A stretch of 64,000 nucleotides of DNA from Jeotgalicoccus nanhaiensis (lineage in GTDB: Bacteria; Bacillota; Bacilli; Staphylococcales; Salinicoccaceae), in NCBI GenBank assembly GCA_004570955.1, contig SPPL01000001.1:310001-374000 (forward strand). The letters are read 5' to 3'. A program made the position numbers and the translations under genes. Positions 47,098 through 58,761 of the stretch are shown piece after piece (the stretch's first letter is position 1; each line of letters starts with the position of its first letter). The notes under the pieces are model-generated. The model was not told the origin of the DNA and searched no databases. It saw only the letters and a list, made by a program, of their open reading frames with translations.

Positions 47098-47895
47098 CTA
47101 GACTGCCATGAAGACGAGGCCGACTCCGGCACCGATCGCAATCGCTGTAAGCGATGCCTCCGCGCCTTTCATCGTGCCTGCCATCAAGTGTCCGCGTATC
47201 ATTTCCCGTATCGCATTGGTAATGAGCACTCCAGGAACGAGCGGCATGACTGCGGCGATAATAATCGTCTCGAGTTCTGTTCCCGGACCGTAGTCTACAT
47301 ACAGTACAGAAATCACAGCGATAAAAAACGCTGCGAAAAATTCGTTGAAAAATTTAATTTTAGTATAGCGCTGAATACTTTCTGTAATCAGTACACCCGC
47401 CATGCCGCCAGCAGCTGCGACCGGTATATCGCCCGCCACGCCGCCAAACAGAAGCAGGAACATAATAGCGACCATTCCGCCGGTGAAAACAATCAGCCAG
47501 AAAGGAAACATTTTCGTTTCATGGATATTTTCTATACTGTCAATCGCATCTCTTATGGGCAATCCTTTAGTAATACGCCTAGATAAGTCATTAATATTTA
47601 CGACTTTTTGTAAATTGTTTGCGCGCTCATCGATTCTGATTGTCTGGGACAAAGCGTAATCATTCATCGACAAAATAATTACTGTTGTTGTGACAAAGAC
47701 CTGAACATTACCGATACCGTAGTTGCCTGCCATGCGGATCATCGTATCTTCGATACGATACGTCTCCGCACCGCTTTCCAGCAGGATTTTCCCGCTGTTT
47801 AAACAGACATAGAAGACTTTGCGGACAAAGTCTTCATCTAAACTGTCATCAGGTTTGTCGACTGTTTCAAGTTCTTCGACCGACAACTGTCCCAC
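47098..47895 (-). CDS. ThrE-type exporter, large subunit (YjjP/DUF1212)
   Basis: 265 aa with GTG 47895; a TTG at 47886 with AGAGGTGG five bases upstream is an equally likely start. N-terminal ~115 residues form a soluble part, starting LLESGAETYRIEDTMIRMA, then five helices, including AAVMPLVPGVLITNAIREM. Partner of the next gene; together they equal full-length ThrE. Likely exports threonine/serine. Confidence 0.87.
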   Translation of the reverse strand: MGQLSVEELETVDKPDDSLDEDFVRKVFYVCLNSGKILLESGAETYRIEDTMIRMAGNYGIGNVQVFVTTTVIILSMNDYALSQTIRIDERANNLQKVVNINDLSRRITKGLPIRDAIDSIENIHETKMFPFWLIVFTGGMVAIMFLLLFGGVAGDIPVAAAGGMAGVLITESIQRYTKIKFFNEFFAAFFIAVISVLYVDYGPGTELETIIIAAVMPLVPGVLITNAIREMIRGHLMAGTMKGAEASLTAIAIGAGVGLVFMAV

Positions 47896-47906
47896 CTCTT
47901 TTTTAG

Positions 47907-47978
47907 CACCCCCGAGAAGAATTGAACTCCCATCTTAAGAACCGGAATCTTACGTGTTATCCATTACACCACGGGGGT
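47907..47978 (-). tRNA. tRNA-Arg(CCG)
   Basis: 72 nt cloverleaf on the - strand: acceptor ACCCCCG with CGGGGGT, D-stem GTGT/ACAC, anticodon stem TAAGA/TCTTA with loop TTCCGGT giving anticodon CCG (47945-47943), T-arm with TTCAATT loop. CCA is not encoded. Confidence 0.92.
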
Positions 47979-48004
47979 AGAATAATAAAAATTAAGCACA
48001 TTTC

Positions 48005-48013
48005 ATTATAGCA
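48005..48013 (-). promoter_or_regulatory. Extended -10 promoter of tRNA-Arg
   Basis: TGCTATAAT on the - strand, about 27 bases before the tRNA 5' end. Weak -35. Confidence 0.5.
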
Positions 48014-48100
48014 AGGAAACCGTCAGGAATAAAGACTAATTATTGACGAATTGCATAATTAAATAATATGATAAAGTGGTTATCAGATGAAGCTCTTTCT

Positions 48101-48130
48101 TTTGACCTTATTTGACTAATGTGTTATAAA
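48101..48130 (+). promoter_or_regulatory. clpP: clpP promoter with CtsR operator
   Basis: CtsR box at 48101-48117 (on the - strand AGTCAAA-TAA-GGTCAAA, the known heptad direct repeat). It overlaps -35 TTGACC (48102-48107), 17-base spacer, -10 TATAAA (48125-48130). A second promoter-like pair, TTGACG/TATGAT, is at 48043-48072. Points to heat-shock control by CtsR. Confidence 0.88.
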
Positions 48131-48174
48131 TATAATATAAAATAAATTAGTTCACCAAAACAGGAGGCAATATT

Positions 48175-48759
48175 ATGAATTTAATACCTACGGTTATTGA
48201 ACAGACAAATCGTGGCGAACGTGCTTACGATATTTATTCAAGACTTTTAAAAGATAGAATCATTATGATCGGAAGTGCAATCGATGATAACGTTGCAAAC
48301 TCGGTAGTCAGCCAGCTGTTATTCTTGCAGGCACAAGACTCGGAAAAAGATATTTACCTTTATATTAACTCACCGGGCGGCAGCGTTACTGCCGGCATGG
48401 CAATCTACGACACAATCCAGCACATTAAGCCGGATGTACAGACAATCAGTCTCGGACTTGCAGCATCGATGGGCTCATTCCTGTTAACAGCAGGTGCTAA
48501 AGGAAAACGCCACGCGCTTCCGAACGCAGAAATTATGATTCACCAGCCGCTCGGCGGAGCTCAGGGCCAGGCTACTGAAATTGAGATTGCTGCGAAACAC
48601 ATTTTAAAAACTCGCGAGAAATTAAACAAGATCTTAGCAGAGCGCACTGGACAGCCGCTTGAAAAAATCGAAAAAGATACTGACCGCGATAATTTCATGA
48701 CAGCAGAACAAGCTAAAGAATACGGTTTAATCGACCACGTCATGGAACCTGAAAAATAA
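48175..48759 (+). CDS. clpP: ClpP protease proteolytic subunit
   Basis: 194 aa serine protease with the triad Ser98 (GLAASMGSF), His123 (MIHQPLGG) and Asp172. Forms the barrel of the ClpXP/ClpCP proteases. AGGAGGCAA ribosome site; single-gene unit ending in a strong terminator. Confidence 0.98.
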   Translation: MNLIPTVIEQTNRGERAYDIYSRLLKDRIIMIGSAIDDNVANSVVSQLLFLQAQDSEKDIYLYINSPGGSVTAGMAIYDTIQHIKPDVQTISLGLAASMGSFLLTAGAKGKRHALPNAEIMIHQPLGGAQGQATEIEIAAKHILKTREKLNKILAERTGQPLEKIEKDTDRDNFMTAEQAKEYGLIDHVMEPEK

Positions 48760-48772
48760 AATAGTCTATTAC

Positions 48773-48811
48773 AGGGAGTTTAAGTCACATACGTGACTTA
48801 AACTCCCTTTT
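48773..48811 (+). terminator. Terminator of clpP
   Basis: Sixteen-base stem AGGGAGTTTAAGTCAC with perfect complement, ATAC loop, T4 tail. Confidence 0.92.
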
Positions 48812-48854
48812 CAATTAAAATGAAAGAAACACATGTATTGGGAGGTCGAAGCAT

Positions 48855-49769
48855 TTGAACATTCTCATCACAGGCGGCACTGGTTTTATCGGTACAAAAC
48901 TGACACAGGCATTCCGGAAAGACCGCCATCACGTTTACATTTTAACGCGCAGGGAACAAACGAGCGAACACCCTTATATACATTATATTAAATACGATGA
49001 CAGTAATTTTAACAATTTGGATTGGACTGACGAGCTTCCCGATAGTTTTGATTTGATCTATAATCTCGCAGGGGCTTCTCTGAATGAAAAATGGACGGAA
49101 GACTATAAAGACTTAATCTTATCGAGCAGGCTGAACATGACCGGTATGCTTTCCCTCTGGCTTCAAAAGTCGGGTATTAAGCCACTTGCCTTTATAAATG
49201 CGAGTGCTGTCGGCTACTATCCTACAAGTGAAATTGTGGAGTACGATGAATTTGATCAGCTGTCGTCTACGAACTTTTTATCGGATGTCGTCAATCAGTG
49301 GGAAGCAGCCGCAGCGAATATCGAATCCCTCGGGATCCGTGTTGTGTTTTCCCGCTTCGGCCTGGTGCTTGATAAAGACAACGGTGCCCTTCCTGCCATG
49401 GAAAAGCTGTATAAAGCAAATATCGGCGGCGATATCGGAAGCGGCAGACAATGGTATTCCTGGGTTCATATCGATGATGTCGTTAATGCGCTCCTCTTTA
49501 TCGGTGTCAATCAGGACATCAGAGGTCCGGTTAATATAACCGCCCCTGTGCAGGTCAGACAGCGCGAGTTTTCCAAAGTATTAAGTGCCGTGCTCGGCAA
49601 AGCGAACTTTTTTAAAACGCCGGCTTATTTAATTGATAAAGTCCTTGGCGAACGTGCCCTTCTTGTAACGGAAGGCCAGAAAGTTCATCCCCGTGTACTG
49701 ATGAACAATGACTTTAAATATTTATATCCGACTCTCGAACAGGCGATGGAGAATATATACAGCGGATAA
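48855..49769 (+). CDS. TIGR01777-family NAD(P)-dependent epimerase
   Basis: 304 aa, extended SDR fold. TTG start after GGAGGTCG. N-terminal NILITGGTGFIGTKL NAD(P) motif, YNLAGASLNEKW near residue 71, and the C-terminal domain of DUF1731 type ending HPRVLMNNDFKYLYPTLEQA. Its substrate is unknown. It follows clpP in staphylococci too. Confidence 0.9.
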   Translation: MNILITGGTGFIGTKLTQAFRKDRHHVYILTRREQTSEHPYIHYIKYDDSNFNNLDWTDELPDSFDLIYNLAGASLNEKWTEDYKDLILSSRLNMTGMLSLWLQKSGIKPLAFINASAVGYYPTSEIVEYDEFDQLSSTNFLSDVVNQWEAAAANIESLGIRVVFSRFGLVLDKDNGALPAMEKLYKANIGGDIGSGRQWYSWVHIDDVVNALLFIGVNQDIRGPVNITAPVQVRQREFSKVLSAVLGKANFFKTPAYLIDKVLGERALLVTEGQKVHPRVLMNNDFKYLYPTLEQAMENIYSG

Positions 49770-49816
49770 AAAGATTATATACTGTAAATGCCGGCTTCAC
49801 AGCCGCTTTCAAAGAC

Positions 49817-49853
49817 AAAAGAGGCATCCGAAAGTATTCGGATGCCTCTTTTT
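49817..49853. terminator. Bidirectional terminator between the epimerase gene and whiA
   Basis: AAAAGAGGCATCCGAA (49817-49832) with TTCGGATGCCTCTTTT; A/T tracts on both sides, so it can serve both convergent genes. Confidence 0.93.
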
Positions 49854-49855
49854 GC

Positions 49856-50800
49856 TTAAAATACCAGTTCTTTTCCGCTCCGCAGTTTATCTGCAATTTC
49901 GTCGAGCTTTCTGAGCCGGTGGTTGATGCCTGATTTCGAAATCGTACCGGTAGATACGGCTTCGCCGATTTCTTTTAATGTCATGTCCTGATGTTCGACG
50001 CGAATGCGCGCCACTTCTCTTAAGCGCTCCGGCAGTTCATCGATGCCGATTTCCGCATCGATAAATTTAATATTTTCCACCTGGCGCATTGCTGCGTTTA
50101 TCGTTTTGTTTAAGTTCGCGGTTTCGCAGTTTACGAGCCGGTTAACCGAGTTCCTCATGTCTCTGACGATACGTATATCCTCAAATTTTAACAGCGCCTG
50201 GTAGCCTCCGATTAAACTCAGAAACTCCGCAATTTTTTCAGCTTCTTTCAAATAAATAATATAGCCCCGTTTCCGGTCGATATATTTAGCATTTAATTCA
50301 TAGCGGTTCATAAGCTTCGTCACTGCTTCTGCATGTTCTTCATACAGCGAAGCAATCTCAAGATGATAGGCTGATGTTTCCGGATTATTTACCGAACCGC
50401 CGGCAAGGAAAGCACCTCTTAAATAACTGCGTCTGCAGCATTCTTTTTCTGTAATTTCATCCGTAATCGTATTTGTCAGCACACCGTCTGAAAAAATCTT
50501 CAAATCCTCCAGTACCTCTTTAGATTCTTTTTTAATGCGGCAGATGTAAACGTTGTTCTTTTTAAGCTTCATCTTTTTTCTGACAAGCAGATCAATTTCT
50601 ATCTTATATACATTTTTAATTAACGAAAAGATACGGCGCGCAATCGCAGCATTTTCAGTCTGAACATTGATAACCCATTGTCCGTCAAAATAACTGACTG
50701 CGCCGTTCATTTTAATCAGCGCGGACAGTTCGCTCTTCATGCAGCACTCATCCACTTCGATTCTCGTTAATTCATTTTTCATTTCGGAAGCAAATGACAT
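49856..50800 (-). CDS. whiA: WhiA, DNA-binding protein
   Basis: 314 aa. N-terminal LAGLIDADG-like domain with [14 protein letters not shown] near residue 129 (homing-endonuclease fold without its catalytic residues) and a C-terminal HTH ending [14 protein letters not shown]. Known to act in cell division and chromosome segregation in Firmicutes. Third gene of rapZ-yvcK-whiA. Confidence 0.95.
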   Translation of the reverse strand: MSFASEMKNELTRIEVDECCMKSELSALIKMNGAVSYFDGQWVINVQTENAAIARRIFSLIKNVYKIEIDLLVRKKMKLKKNNVYICRIKKESKEVLEDLKIFSDGVLTNTITDEITEKECCRRSYLRGAFLAGGSVNNPETSAYHLEIASLYEEHAEAVTKLMNRYELNAKYIDRKRGYIIYLKEAEKIAEFLSLIGGYQALLKFEDIRIVRDMRNSVNRLVNCETANLNKTINAAMRQVENIKFIDAEIGIDELPERLREVARIRVEHQDMTLKEIGEAVSTGTISKSGINHRLRKLDEIADKLRSGKELVF

Positions 50801-50827
50801 GCTACCACTTTCCTTTCAAAATCTTCC

Positions 50828-51802
50828 CTAATACTTCAATGTATCCGATTCATCAATTACAATGTCGTATATAATTTCAGCGAGCTTTTCATTATTATGG
50901 CGGACAACCCGCTCTTCATCAACGATAATCAAGTCATCATCTGTAATGATTTTTACACCGTGCTCTTCCAGTTTATCCCGCTCGCTTTTAATAATCTGGA
51001 CCCCTCTGTTTTTATACGTTTCCGCCATTTCTTCATAGACGTCCCGTTCATTTAAAATAACGTAGTCAATCTCCCGCGATTTCAAATGTTTTTCAATTGC
51101 CGAGAGATGATCAAATGCGGACATGCCCATCGTTTCACCCGGCTGCTCGAGCAGATTTGAAACATATACTTTAATGCCGTCCGATGCTGAAACAGCTTCT
51201 CTTATCCCTTTTGGCAGCAGGTTCGGAATAATGCTCGTATACAGCGAGCCCGGACCGAGCACGATAATATCCGCTTCCAGTATTGCTTCAACAGCAGCTG
51301 GTGTCGCATCGATATTCGTCGGTATTAAATACATTTCTTTAATCTCTTTTTTCACTTTCGGAATATAGCTCTCGCCGATAATAATTGAATCATCAGCCAT
51401 TCTTGCAGCGAGTTTCGGACTGACATTCGTCGATGGAATCACGGTTCCTTTAACGTTCAGTATTTTCGACAGCTCGCTGACGGCAGTTGCGAAATCGCCG
51501 CTGATATCATACATGGCAGCGAGCATTAAATTGCCGAGGGAATGACCTGATATTTCATCTTTTTTAAAACGGTAAGTGAACAGATGCTCGAGTTTCGTTT
51601 CGACTTCGCTTAAAGCTGACATAACGTTTCGGATATCTCCAGGCGCAGGCATATCGATCTGATCGCGGATAATTCCGGTTGACCCACCATCATCTGCCAC
51701 CGATACGATAGCAGAAATATCCACAGGATATTTTTTTAAGCCGCGCGATAAAACAGCGAGACCTGTACCTCCGCCGATTATGGCGATTTTAATCTTGTTC
51801 AT
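50828..51802 (-). CDS. yvcK: YvcK/GlmR
   Basis: 324 aa from ATG 51802, with AAGGC upstream, inside the end of rapZ (14-base overlap). Begins [36 protein letters not shown] near residue 200 is the other family motif. Binds UDP-GlcNAc and steers carbon to cell-wall precursors in B. subtilis. Confidence 0.94.
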   Translation of the reverse strand: MNKIKIAIIGGGTGLAVLSRGLKKYPVDISAIVSVADDGGSTGIIRDQIDMPAPGDIRNVMSALSEVETKLEHLFTYRFKKDEISGHSLGNLMLAAMYDISGDFATAVSELSKILNVKGTVIPSTNVSPKLAARMADDSIIIGESYIPKVKKEIKEMYLIPTNIDATPAAVEAILEADIIVLGPGSLYTSIIPNLLPKGIREAVSASDGIKVYVSNLLEQPGETMGMSAFDHLSAIEKHLKSREIDYVILNERDVYEEMAETYKNRGVQIIKSERDKLEEHGVKIITDDDLIIVDEERVVRHNNEKLAEIIYDIVIDESDTLKY

Positions 51803-52673
51803 GGACTTTGCCTTCAATCATCGCATCGCGGTGGGTCGTGTTAATCGAAAATGCGAACTTCTCCAGCAGATCTTTTGCAAGGCGCTCGGACAGAGCAACA
51901 GAACGATGCTGTCCGCCTGTACACCCGATAGCAATCGTCAGCTGGGATTTACCTTCTTTTATATATTGAGGAATTAAATATTTAATCATATCATACAGTT
52001 TTTCGTAAAACGTATCGGTATCCTGCCATTTCATTACATAATCATAAACTTCTTTGTCGAGTCCGGTTAACGGGCGATACTCGGGAATATAGAATGGATT
52101 CGGCAGAAAACGGACATCGAACATCAAGTCCGCATCGATGGGAATGCCGTGCTTAAATCCGAAGCTCAGCACGTTAACGGCAAAAAACTGCTCGCGGCCT
52201 CCGCTGTATAAAGTGAAAATACGGTCTCTCAGCTCTTTCGGAGAAAGTTCCGTCGTATCGATAATGACGGATGCCCGTCCTTTTAAATCATCCAGCAGTT
52301 CACGTTCTTTTTTAATTGCTTCAAGCAGCGGCATACCTTCGTTTAACGGGTGGGAACGGCGCGTCTCCTTATAGCGGCTGACGAGTCTTTCATTATCCGT
52401 GTCGAGAAAGACGATGCGCAGCATAATACTTTCATTATTAAGAACCGTTTCCAGTTTTTGAATTAAATCATCAAAAAATTCTTTCCCTCGCAGATCGATA
52501 CCGAGTGCGACTTTGTTCATCTTGCCGTCGGTGGACTCCATTAATTCCACGACTTTTGGAATAAGAATCGGGGGCAGATTGTCGATGCAGAAGTAACCTG
52601 TGTCTTCAATCGCTTCCAGTGCAACAGATTTTCCTGAACCGCTCATACCTGTAATTATGATTAAATTTTTCAT
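51789..52673 (-). CDS. rapZ: RapZ-like nucleotide-binding protein (YvcJ)
   Basis: 294 aa from ATG 52673 after GAGGGTG. P-loop [16 protein letters not shown] at residues 8-23, and C-terminal [19 protein letters not shown]. Binds nucleotides; regulatory role known for E. coli RapZ, less clear in Firmicutes. First gene of rapZ-yvcK-whiA. Confidence 0.94.
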   Translation of the reverse strand: MKNLIIITGMSGSGKSVALEAIEDTGYFCIDNLPPILIPKVVELMESTDGKMNKVALGIDLRGKEFFDDLIQKLETVLNNESIMLRIVFLDTDNERLVSRYKETRRSHPLNEGMPLLEAIKKERELLDDLKGRASVIIDTTELSPKELRDRIFTLYSGGREQFFAVNVLSFGFKHGIPIDADLMFDVRFLPNPFYIPEYRPLTGLDKEVYDYVMKWQDTDTFYEKLYDMIKYLIPQYIKEGKSQLTIAIGCTGGQHRSVALSERLAKDLLEKFAFSINTTHRDAMIEGKVHEQD

Positions 52674-52742
52674 AAAGCACACCCTCAAATTTACTTAATT
52701 TCACTCTTGCCGTTCATTTATATTATAACGGATAACGTTACG

Positions 52743-52763
52743 AAAAAAACCCCCTTCCGGGGG
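52743..52763 (-). terminator. Terminator of trxB
   Basis: CCCCC (52750-52754) with GGGGG (52759-52763), TTCC loop, then seven T on the - strand. Confidence 0.9.
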
Positions 52764-52778
52764 AATTTCTTCTATTAA

Positions 52779-53726
<948 letters not shown>

Positions 53727-53774
53727 TTAAGAAATTGTTACATACAATTATATAGGCTTTTGACCCGTAAATCA

Positions 53775-55196
53775 TTATATCTGCTTTATTCTGTCTATCG
53801 CTTTATTCAGCCTGTAAACTGTCGTATTAAACATTTCAGCCAGCCCTTTTTTAGTCAGCTTCCGGCCAGCCGGGTACAAATACAGCGCTGCTGCCGTATG
53901 ACTTTCAATGTCGTCAAATTCCTTATGCTTTTCATACAGATCGTGAAAAACATTAATCCACATCAGGAGTGTTTCTTCATCTCTGAAAGACTGATCGTAA
54001 AGTAATTCGAGCCCAATATGCATCCGCCCGAGGCGGACCAGCTTCAGCCCCTGGAATAAAAAGGTCACATAGAGCTTTTCATAATCATCAAGTTCCTCAA
54101 TATGATCCCATATCGATAAACCGATTATCGCTTCCCGGGGTTCGACTTTACTGATTAAATACAAGGCGAGCAAACGTTTGTGCTGATCTTCGTCGTGCAG
54201 ATACATGCTTTCCAGTTCGAGTATTTCTTCAGCCGCTTCTTCTTTTTTCCATGGACTGAACTGCTCATCAACTGGATGGAAGTTCTGCATGCGCGTCCAG
54301 TACATTTCAGATTCTTCATGTTTGCCGAGATGATAACTCGAAAAACTCAGCGCATGGAGCAGCTGGAAATTAATTATTTTCTGCTTCTTGTAAAGCGGGA
54401 ACAATAGTTTATATGAGTGCTCATATTTCTGCAGGAAATTCAGCACGAGCCCGACTTTAAAACGCGCATCATCATCGAGCGGTTCGACGACCTCCAGTTT
54501 TTTTAAATAGGCGTCGTATTTATCAAACCGCTCCGTATGATAGTGCAGCAGGGTCATATGGCTGAGTGCATGCATATCTGTCTGATCATCTTCCAGCAGC
54601 TGCTCAAGCAGCGTCTCAGCTTCTTCAAACTTATTTAAAAACAAATAGGCCATCGCTTTTAAGTTTCTGAATTCGCGCTCTCCTTGAATTTCCACAGGCA
54701 GCGAATCAAGATAAGTAAGCGACTCGCCTACTTTGGCATTCATAAATAAATGCTGGAAAATCTGCTGGCCGATAAACCGCTCAGCCTCTTTTTCAAGTTC
54801 TTCCTCATCGTCGATTTCAACATCGAACATTTCTTCAAGCGTATCACCGTAACCTGTTTCCGGCCGGTAAGTCGAATATTGCACGCCGTATAAAAATGCT
54901 TTATTCGCGTCGTGCTTAATAATATTAATCTGACTTAATATATAAAAATACTCCGTATCGAAATCGTCTTTCACGAACGCTTCGATAATTAAATGTTCAG
55001 CCTCGTTGCCGAACCCGTTCTCAGCCATGACATAAACATATTCCGATAAATAATCTATATTATCCGGGTTTTTATCGTGTGCTTTTTTTAACAGCCGGAG
55101 TGCTTCTTTTTTATTATTCTGCTGTCTTTTCTTAATACCCTGCCTGTAGTAATGCTCTCCGTTTTGATCGAGAGAGATTACTTTTTTGTCCGTCAT
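53775..55196 (-). CDS. TPR-repeat protein
   Basis: 473 aa, helical, with tetratricopeptide units, most clearly near residues 15-50 (YYRQGIKKRQQNNKKEALRL) and 180-250. No membrane segment or signal peptide; ends with an HTH-like AEMFNTTVYRLNKAIDRIK. Conserved in staphylococci between trxB and the hprK cluster. Function unknown. Overlaps the acyltransferase stop by four bases. Confidence 0.82.
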   Translation of the reverse strand: MTDKKVISLDQNGEHYYRQGIKKRQQNNKKEALRLLKKAHDKNPDNIDYLSEYVYVMAENGFGNEAEHLIIEAFVKDDFDTEYFYILSQINIIKHDANKAFLYGVQYSTYRPETGYGDTLEEMFDVEIDDEEELEKEAERFIGQQIFQHLFMNAKVGESLTYLDSLPVEIQGEREFRNLKAMAYLFLNKFEEAETLLEQLLEDDQTDMHALSHMTLLHYHTERFDKYDAYLKKLEVVEPLDDDARFKVGLVLNFLQKYEHSYKLLFPLYKKQKIINFQLLHALSFSSYHLGKHEESEMYWTRMQNFHPVDEQFSPWKKEEAAEEILELESMYLHDEDQHKRLLALYLISKVEPREAIIGLSIWDHIEELDDYEKLYVTFLFQGLKLVRLGRMHIGLELLYDQSFRDEETLLMWINVFHDLYEKHKEFDDIESHTAAALYLYPAGRKLTKKGLAEMFNTTVYRLNKAIDRIKQI

Positions 55197-55678
55197 TCTG
55201 ATCTCTCCCTTATTATCATCGGATTGCCGTAGACGAGTGCATTATCGGGAATATCTTTTGAGACCACCGTGCCCGCGCCGACTTTTACACCGCTGCCGAT
55301 TTTAACACCCGGCAATACTGTTGCATTCGCACCGATCATCGTATTTTCACCGATTTCGACTTTGCCGATTCTGTATTCATCCGTTAAATATTCGTGTGTC
55401 AGTATCGTCGCATTATAGCCGATTATTGAATTCTGTCCGATTGTAATTAACTCCGGAAACATTAAATCAGGCATTGCTTTATATGCAAATGACACGTGTC
55501 TGCCGAGCTCCATCTTCAGGCCGCTCTGGTACAGCTTATGTTTCAGTTTTGTCGACGGCATAAAGCGTCCCGCTTCTATAACGATAAAGTTTTTAGCCAC
55601 TTTAACTAAGGAAACGGTGCGGTACAAATGCCACAGCGGATTAATTTTAAAGCCCGTATGCCGGGTTAATTTCCTCAT
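55193..55678 (-). CDS. Hexapeptide-repeat acetyltransferase (YvoF-like)
   Basis: 161 aa left-handed beta-helix. Imperfect hexapeptides from about residue 75: IGQNSIIGYNATI, IGENTMIGANATVLPGVKIGSGVKVGAGTVV. Similar to YvoF and maltose/galactoside acetyltransferases. Acceptor unknown. It follows lgt as yvoF does in B. subtilis, but the ppaX/yvoE gene normally between is absent. Confidence 0.87.
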   Translation of the reverse strand: MRKLTRHTGFKINPLWHLYRTVSLVKVAKNFIVIEAGRFMPSTKLKHKLYQSGLKMELGRHVSFAYKAMPDLMFPELITIGQNSIIGYNATILTHEYLTDEYRIGKVEIGENTMIGANATVLPGVKIGSGVKVGAGTVVSKDIPDNALVYGNPMIIRERSE

Positions 55679-55679
55679 G

Positions 55680-56567
55680 CTACTTCTTCCTTTTTTTCTT
55701 CTTATTGACTGCAGTTGATTTCTTTATATGTCTTGGTTTATCTTTAGCTGCATAATTGCCGTAGACGCTGCCGTATTTCGGCAAATCGTATTTTTGCTGC
55801 CGGTAAATCATTATCACCAATGCACCGATAATCGTTATTACCGAAATCACCTGGGCTGTTCTCAGCATATCGCCAATCATTAAACTGTCGGTACGCATGC
55901 CTTCGATAAAGAACCTGCCGACTGAATAGTATATCAAATAAATGAGTACTGTGTGGCCGAGCGGTAATTTTGGACGTATTAATAATAATATAATTACACC
56001 GATAATACTCCATACTGATTCATATAAAAATGTTGGATGATAATAAGTGCCATCGATATTCATATGATTAATTATAAATTCCGGGATCATTAAATTCTCA
56101 AGGAATTCTCTTGTAACAGGTCCGCCGTGAGCTTCCTGATTAATAAAGTTGCCCCAGCGGCCGATGGCCTGACCAAGCAGTATACTCGGAGCCGCAATAT
56201 CCGCTACCTGGAAAAAGCTGTAGCCTTTTACCCTCGTATAAATCAGGCCGGCAAGGAAGCCGCCGATCAGACCGCCGTGAATAGCCATGCCGCCTTCCCA
56301 TACTTTTATAATATCCAATGGGTTAAAGAAGTAATAATCCAGATTAAAGAAGACATAGTAAAGACGCGCACCGATGAGTGAAAAGATAATGATATACATC
56401 ATTAAATCCATAAATAAATCTTCGGGCAAACCTTTTTTTATCGTTTCCCTGTTTGCCAGATAATATCCAAGTATCATTCCGGTTAATATAATAATACCGT
56501 ACCAGTGAATGGACAGCGGTCCGAGAGATATTGCCACCGGATCGATGGCAGAGTTCAAAATCATCAT
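55680..56567 (-). CDS. lgt: Prolipoprotein diacylglyceryl transferase
   Basis: 295 aa, seven helices. [12 protein letters not shown] near residue 91 and [15 protein letters not shown] (about 136-150), with the essential histidine and Arg. Attaches diacylglycerol to the lipobox Cys, so it processes proteins such as MetQ here. Ends in a basic Lys-rich tail. Start overlaps the hprK stop by four bases. Confidence 0.96.
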   Translation of the reverse strand: MMILNSAIDPVAISLGPLSIHWYGIIILTGMILGYYLANRETIKKGLPEDLFMDLMMYIIIFSLIGARLYYVFFNLDYYFFNPLDIIKVWEGGMAIHGGLIGGFLAGLIYTRVKGYSFFQVADIAAPSILLGQAIGRWGNFINQEAHGGPVTREFLENLMIPEFIINHMNIDGTYYHPTFLYESVWSIIGVIILLLIRPKLPLGHTVLIYLIYYSVGRFFIEGMRTDSLMIGDMLRTAQVISVITIIGALVIMIYRQQKYDLPKYGSVYGNYAAKDKPRHIKKSTAVNKKKKRKK

Positions 56568-57493
56568 AAGCTGCCTCCGTTATTTTTGATTTTTTCGTTC
56601 AGACGGTCGTTAAATTCCACTGCTGCATTATGCCCCATCTGATTCAGACGGTGGTTCATAGCAGCGACTTCGATAATGCCTGCAAGACTTCGCCCCGGAC
56701 GGATCGGAATGACCTTTTTTGTCACTTCGGAATTTAAAATGCTGATCTTTTTATCTTCGAGTCCGAGACGGTCATATGTATTATTATCCGTCCAGTTTTC
56801 AAGGTGTACATTCAGCATAATACGTTTTTCGGTGAGAATGCACCCGGCTCCGAACAGAGTCATCACATTGATAATGCCGAGTCCGCGTATTTCAAGCAGA
56901 TGCTGAATCAGTTCAGGTGCGGAACCCATCAGCACATTTTTTGTCACTTCTTTAATTTCAACGTTATCATCCGCCACCAGCCGGTGGCCATTTTTAACGA
57001 GTTCAAGCGCCGTCTCACTTTTACCGATTCCACTTTCTCCCGTAATCAGAACACCTATGCCGTAGACGTCGACCAGGACACCGTGCATATTCGTTTCCGG
57101 CGCCAGCTCTTTCTCAAGATACGTTGTAATCCGGCTCGTAAAGTTTGTCGTATTATCTTCCGTAATCAAGAGCACTGTGTTTGTCTGGTTGCACGCTTCG
57201 ATTAATTCAAGCGGCGGCTGCTGGCTGCGGGTGACGATAATACACGGTGTTTCTTTTCTACACAGCCGCTTCGCACGGTCTTCACGTTCTGACTCTGAAA
57301 GCACACGTTCAAAAAATGAGATTTCCGTCATGCCGAGTATCTGTACTCTGTCAGACGAGTAATGGGAAAAATATCCTGCAATTTCCAATCCGGGCCGCGA
57401 CAAGTCAAAACTTAAAATTTCGTTATCAAGCCCCTTATTGCCGCCCCATATTTTTAAGTTGTATTCTTCGACTAAATCTTTTACCAGCAGCAT
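56564..57493 (-). CDS. hprK: HPr kinase/phosphorylase
   Basis: 309 aa. Walker [10 protein letters not shown] at residues 151-159, then LVADD and the HprK signature [15 protein letters not shown]. Phosphorylates HPr Ser46 for carbon catabolite control. First gene of hprK-lgt-yvoF-TPR; ribosome site GGAGGTGC. Confidence 0.97.
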   Translation of the reverse strand: MLLVKDLVEEYNLKIWGGNKGLDNEILSFDLSRPGLEIAGYFSHYSSDRVQILGMTEISFFERVLSESEREDRAKRLCRKETPCIIVTRSQQPPLELIEACNQTNTVLLITEDNTTNFTSRITTYLEKELAPETNMHGVLVDVYGIGVLITGESGIGKSETALELVKNGHRLVADDNVEIKEVTKNVLMGSAPELIQHLLEIRGLGIINVMTLFGAGCILTEKRIMLNVHLENWTDNNTYDRLGLEDKKISILNSEVTKKVIPIRPGRSLAGIIEVAAMNHRLNQMGHNAAVEFNDRLNEKIKNNGGSL

Positions 57494-57551
57494 CGCTGCA
57501 CCTCCATCCGGCCTGCTTCTTTTCTATCATTTACCGTTACCTGTATTATAG

Positions 57552-57579
57552 CAAAAAACGGGCTGGCATTTGCCAGCCC
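57552..57579 (-). terminator. Terminator of the DUF4097 gene
   Basis: GGGCTGGCA with TGCCAGCCC, then GTTTTTT on the - strand, between the DUF4097 gene and hprK. Confidence 0.9.
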
Positions 57580-57597
57580 TTTACTTGTTATTATTTT

Positions 57598-58749
57598 TTA
57601 ACTGCGGTGCAGGGTTACACTGCCGACTTTCGTGCCCACTTCCAGAAACATTCCAGCTTCGTCTGTATTATTCACCAGCATCAGCTCTTTAAAGCCGATG
57701 TCCTGCTGTTTCATATAACGTGCATCGAGTTCAGGCGGATAATTAATCTGTCCGAGTACTGTAGATAGACGGCCCTCAAGCTCCCTGCCGCTGGGTACAC
57801 TGATATTAATGCTGCCCATATTTGAATTAATAGTGGCTTCTTCAGTTTCTTTCTTAAGCGCGATATTAACCGAACCGTTTGAGGAAATATCGATAGTTTT
57901 CGCATCCAGATTGTCCGTTAAAATAGTACCGAGCATAGAGACGATCTCGATGCCTTTGTACTGTCCTTCGGATACTTTAATATTTCCTCTCGACGTGCGG
58001 AGGAAAGCATTTTTAGCTTGCACCTGTGCAAGTTCAATATCACCATTCAGGAGATCGACAGTTAAATCAGTGAATGATTTATCAGCGATTTTAACATTCC
58101 CGTTTGATGTCGATAAAATAATACGTTTCAGTGTTTCTTCAGTTACTTCAATCACGACGTTGACACGCGCAGACTTAACATCTGACACGATAACAAGTTC
58201 ATCATTTTTGACTTCGCATATTATATCTTGGAAGTAATTTTTTTTCGTATCGAGTTTCCGGTAAAACGGTGTCACTTCGAATTTCACAACATTTGTACGC
58301 TCAGCTGGAACCAGCTCTACATTGCCGTTGGCAATATCAACTGAAATACTGTTAAACGGCGTTTCAACTGTTTCGATAAGCCGGTTTTTAGGACCTTGTG
58401 AAAACACAGAATCAAAAGATGAACCGACCGAATCAAATGCTTTCTCCAAACCGTCAAACAGCTGTTTTGTCTGGCGCCCGCTGCCGAGCTTACTTTTAAC
58501 ATTCGTATACGTATCGTTTACCTTGTCTTTGTTAACGTACTTATTAAACTCATCGACAAACTGGCCGACATAGTCGCCGAACAGGCCGCCTGATTCCGTA
58601 TTGCGGGATGATTCACGATCCGCCTGCTGATCCGTTTCTTTATTTTCCGGTGCTGACTTCGCGTTTAAAGCCGACATCAGTTCGATTGCTTCTTCCGAAG
58701 TTATCTTGCCTTCTTCAAGCATTTTTAAAATGCGTTCTTTACTTTCCAC
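57598..58749 (-). CDS. DUF4097 protein (YvlB-like)
   Basis: 383 aa. GTG start after GGAGGTAATA. N-terminal short helical motif RILKMLEEGKITSEEAIELM (YvlB/SHOCT-like), an acidic linker, then from about residue 125 a beta-rich DUF4097 domain with repeated VDLLNGDIELAQV/FLRTSRGNIKVSEG segments. Adhesin-like beta-helix; no transmembrane part. B. subtilis yvlB is also near hprK and uvrBA. Function not established. Confidence 0.85.
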   Translation of the reverse strand: MESKERILKMLEEGKITSEEAIELMSALNAKSAPENKETDQQADRESSRNTESGGLFGDYVGQFVDEFNKYVNKDKVNDTYTNVKSKLGSGRQTKQLFDGLEKAFDSVGSSFDSVFSQGPKNRLIETVETPFNSISVDIANGNVELVPAERTNVVKFEVTPFYRKLDTKKNYFQDIICEVKNDELVIVSDVKSARVNVVIEVTEETLKRIILSTSNGNVKIADKSFTDLTVDLLNGDIELAQVQAKNAFLRTSRGNIKVSEGQYKGIEIVSMLGTILTDNLDAKTIDISSNGSVNIALKKETEEATINSNMGSINISVPSGRELEGRLSTVLGQINYPPELDARYMKQQDIGFKELMLVNNTDEAGMFLEVGTKVGSVTLHRS

Positions 58750-58761
58750 TGATATTACCTC

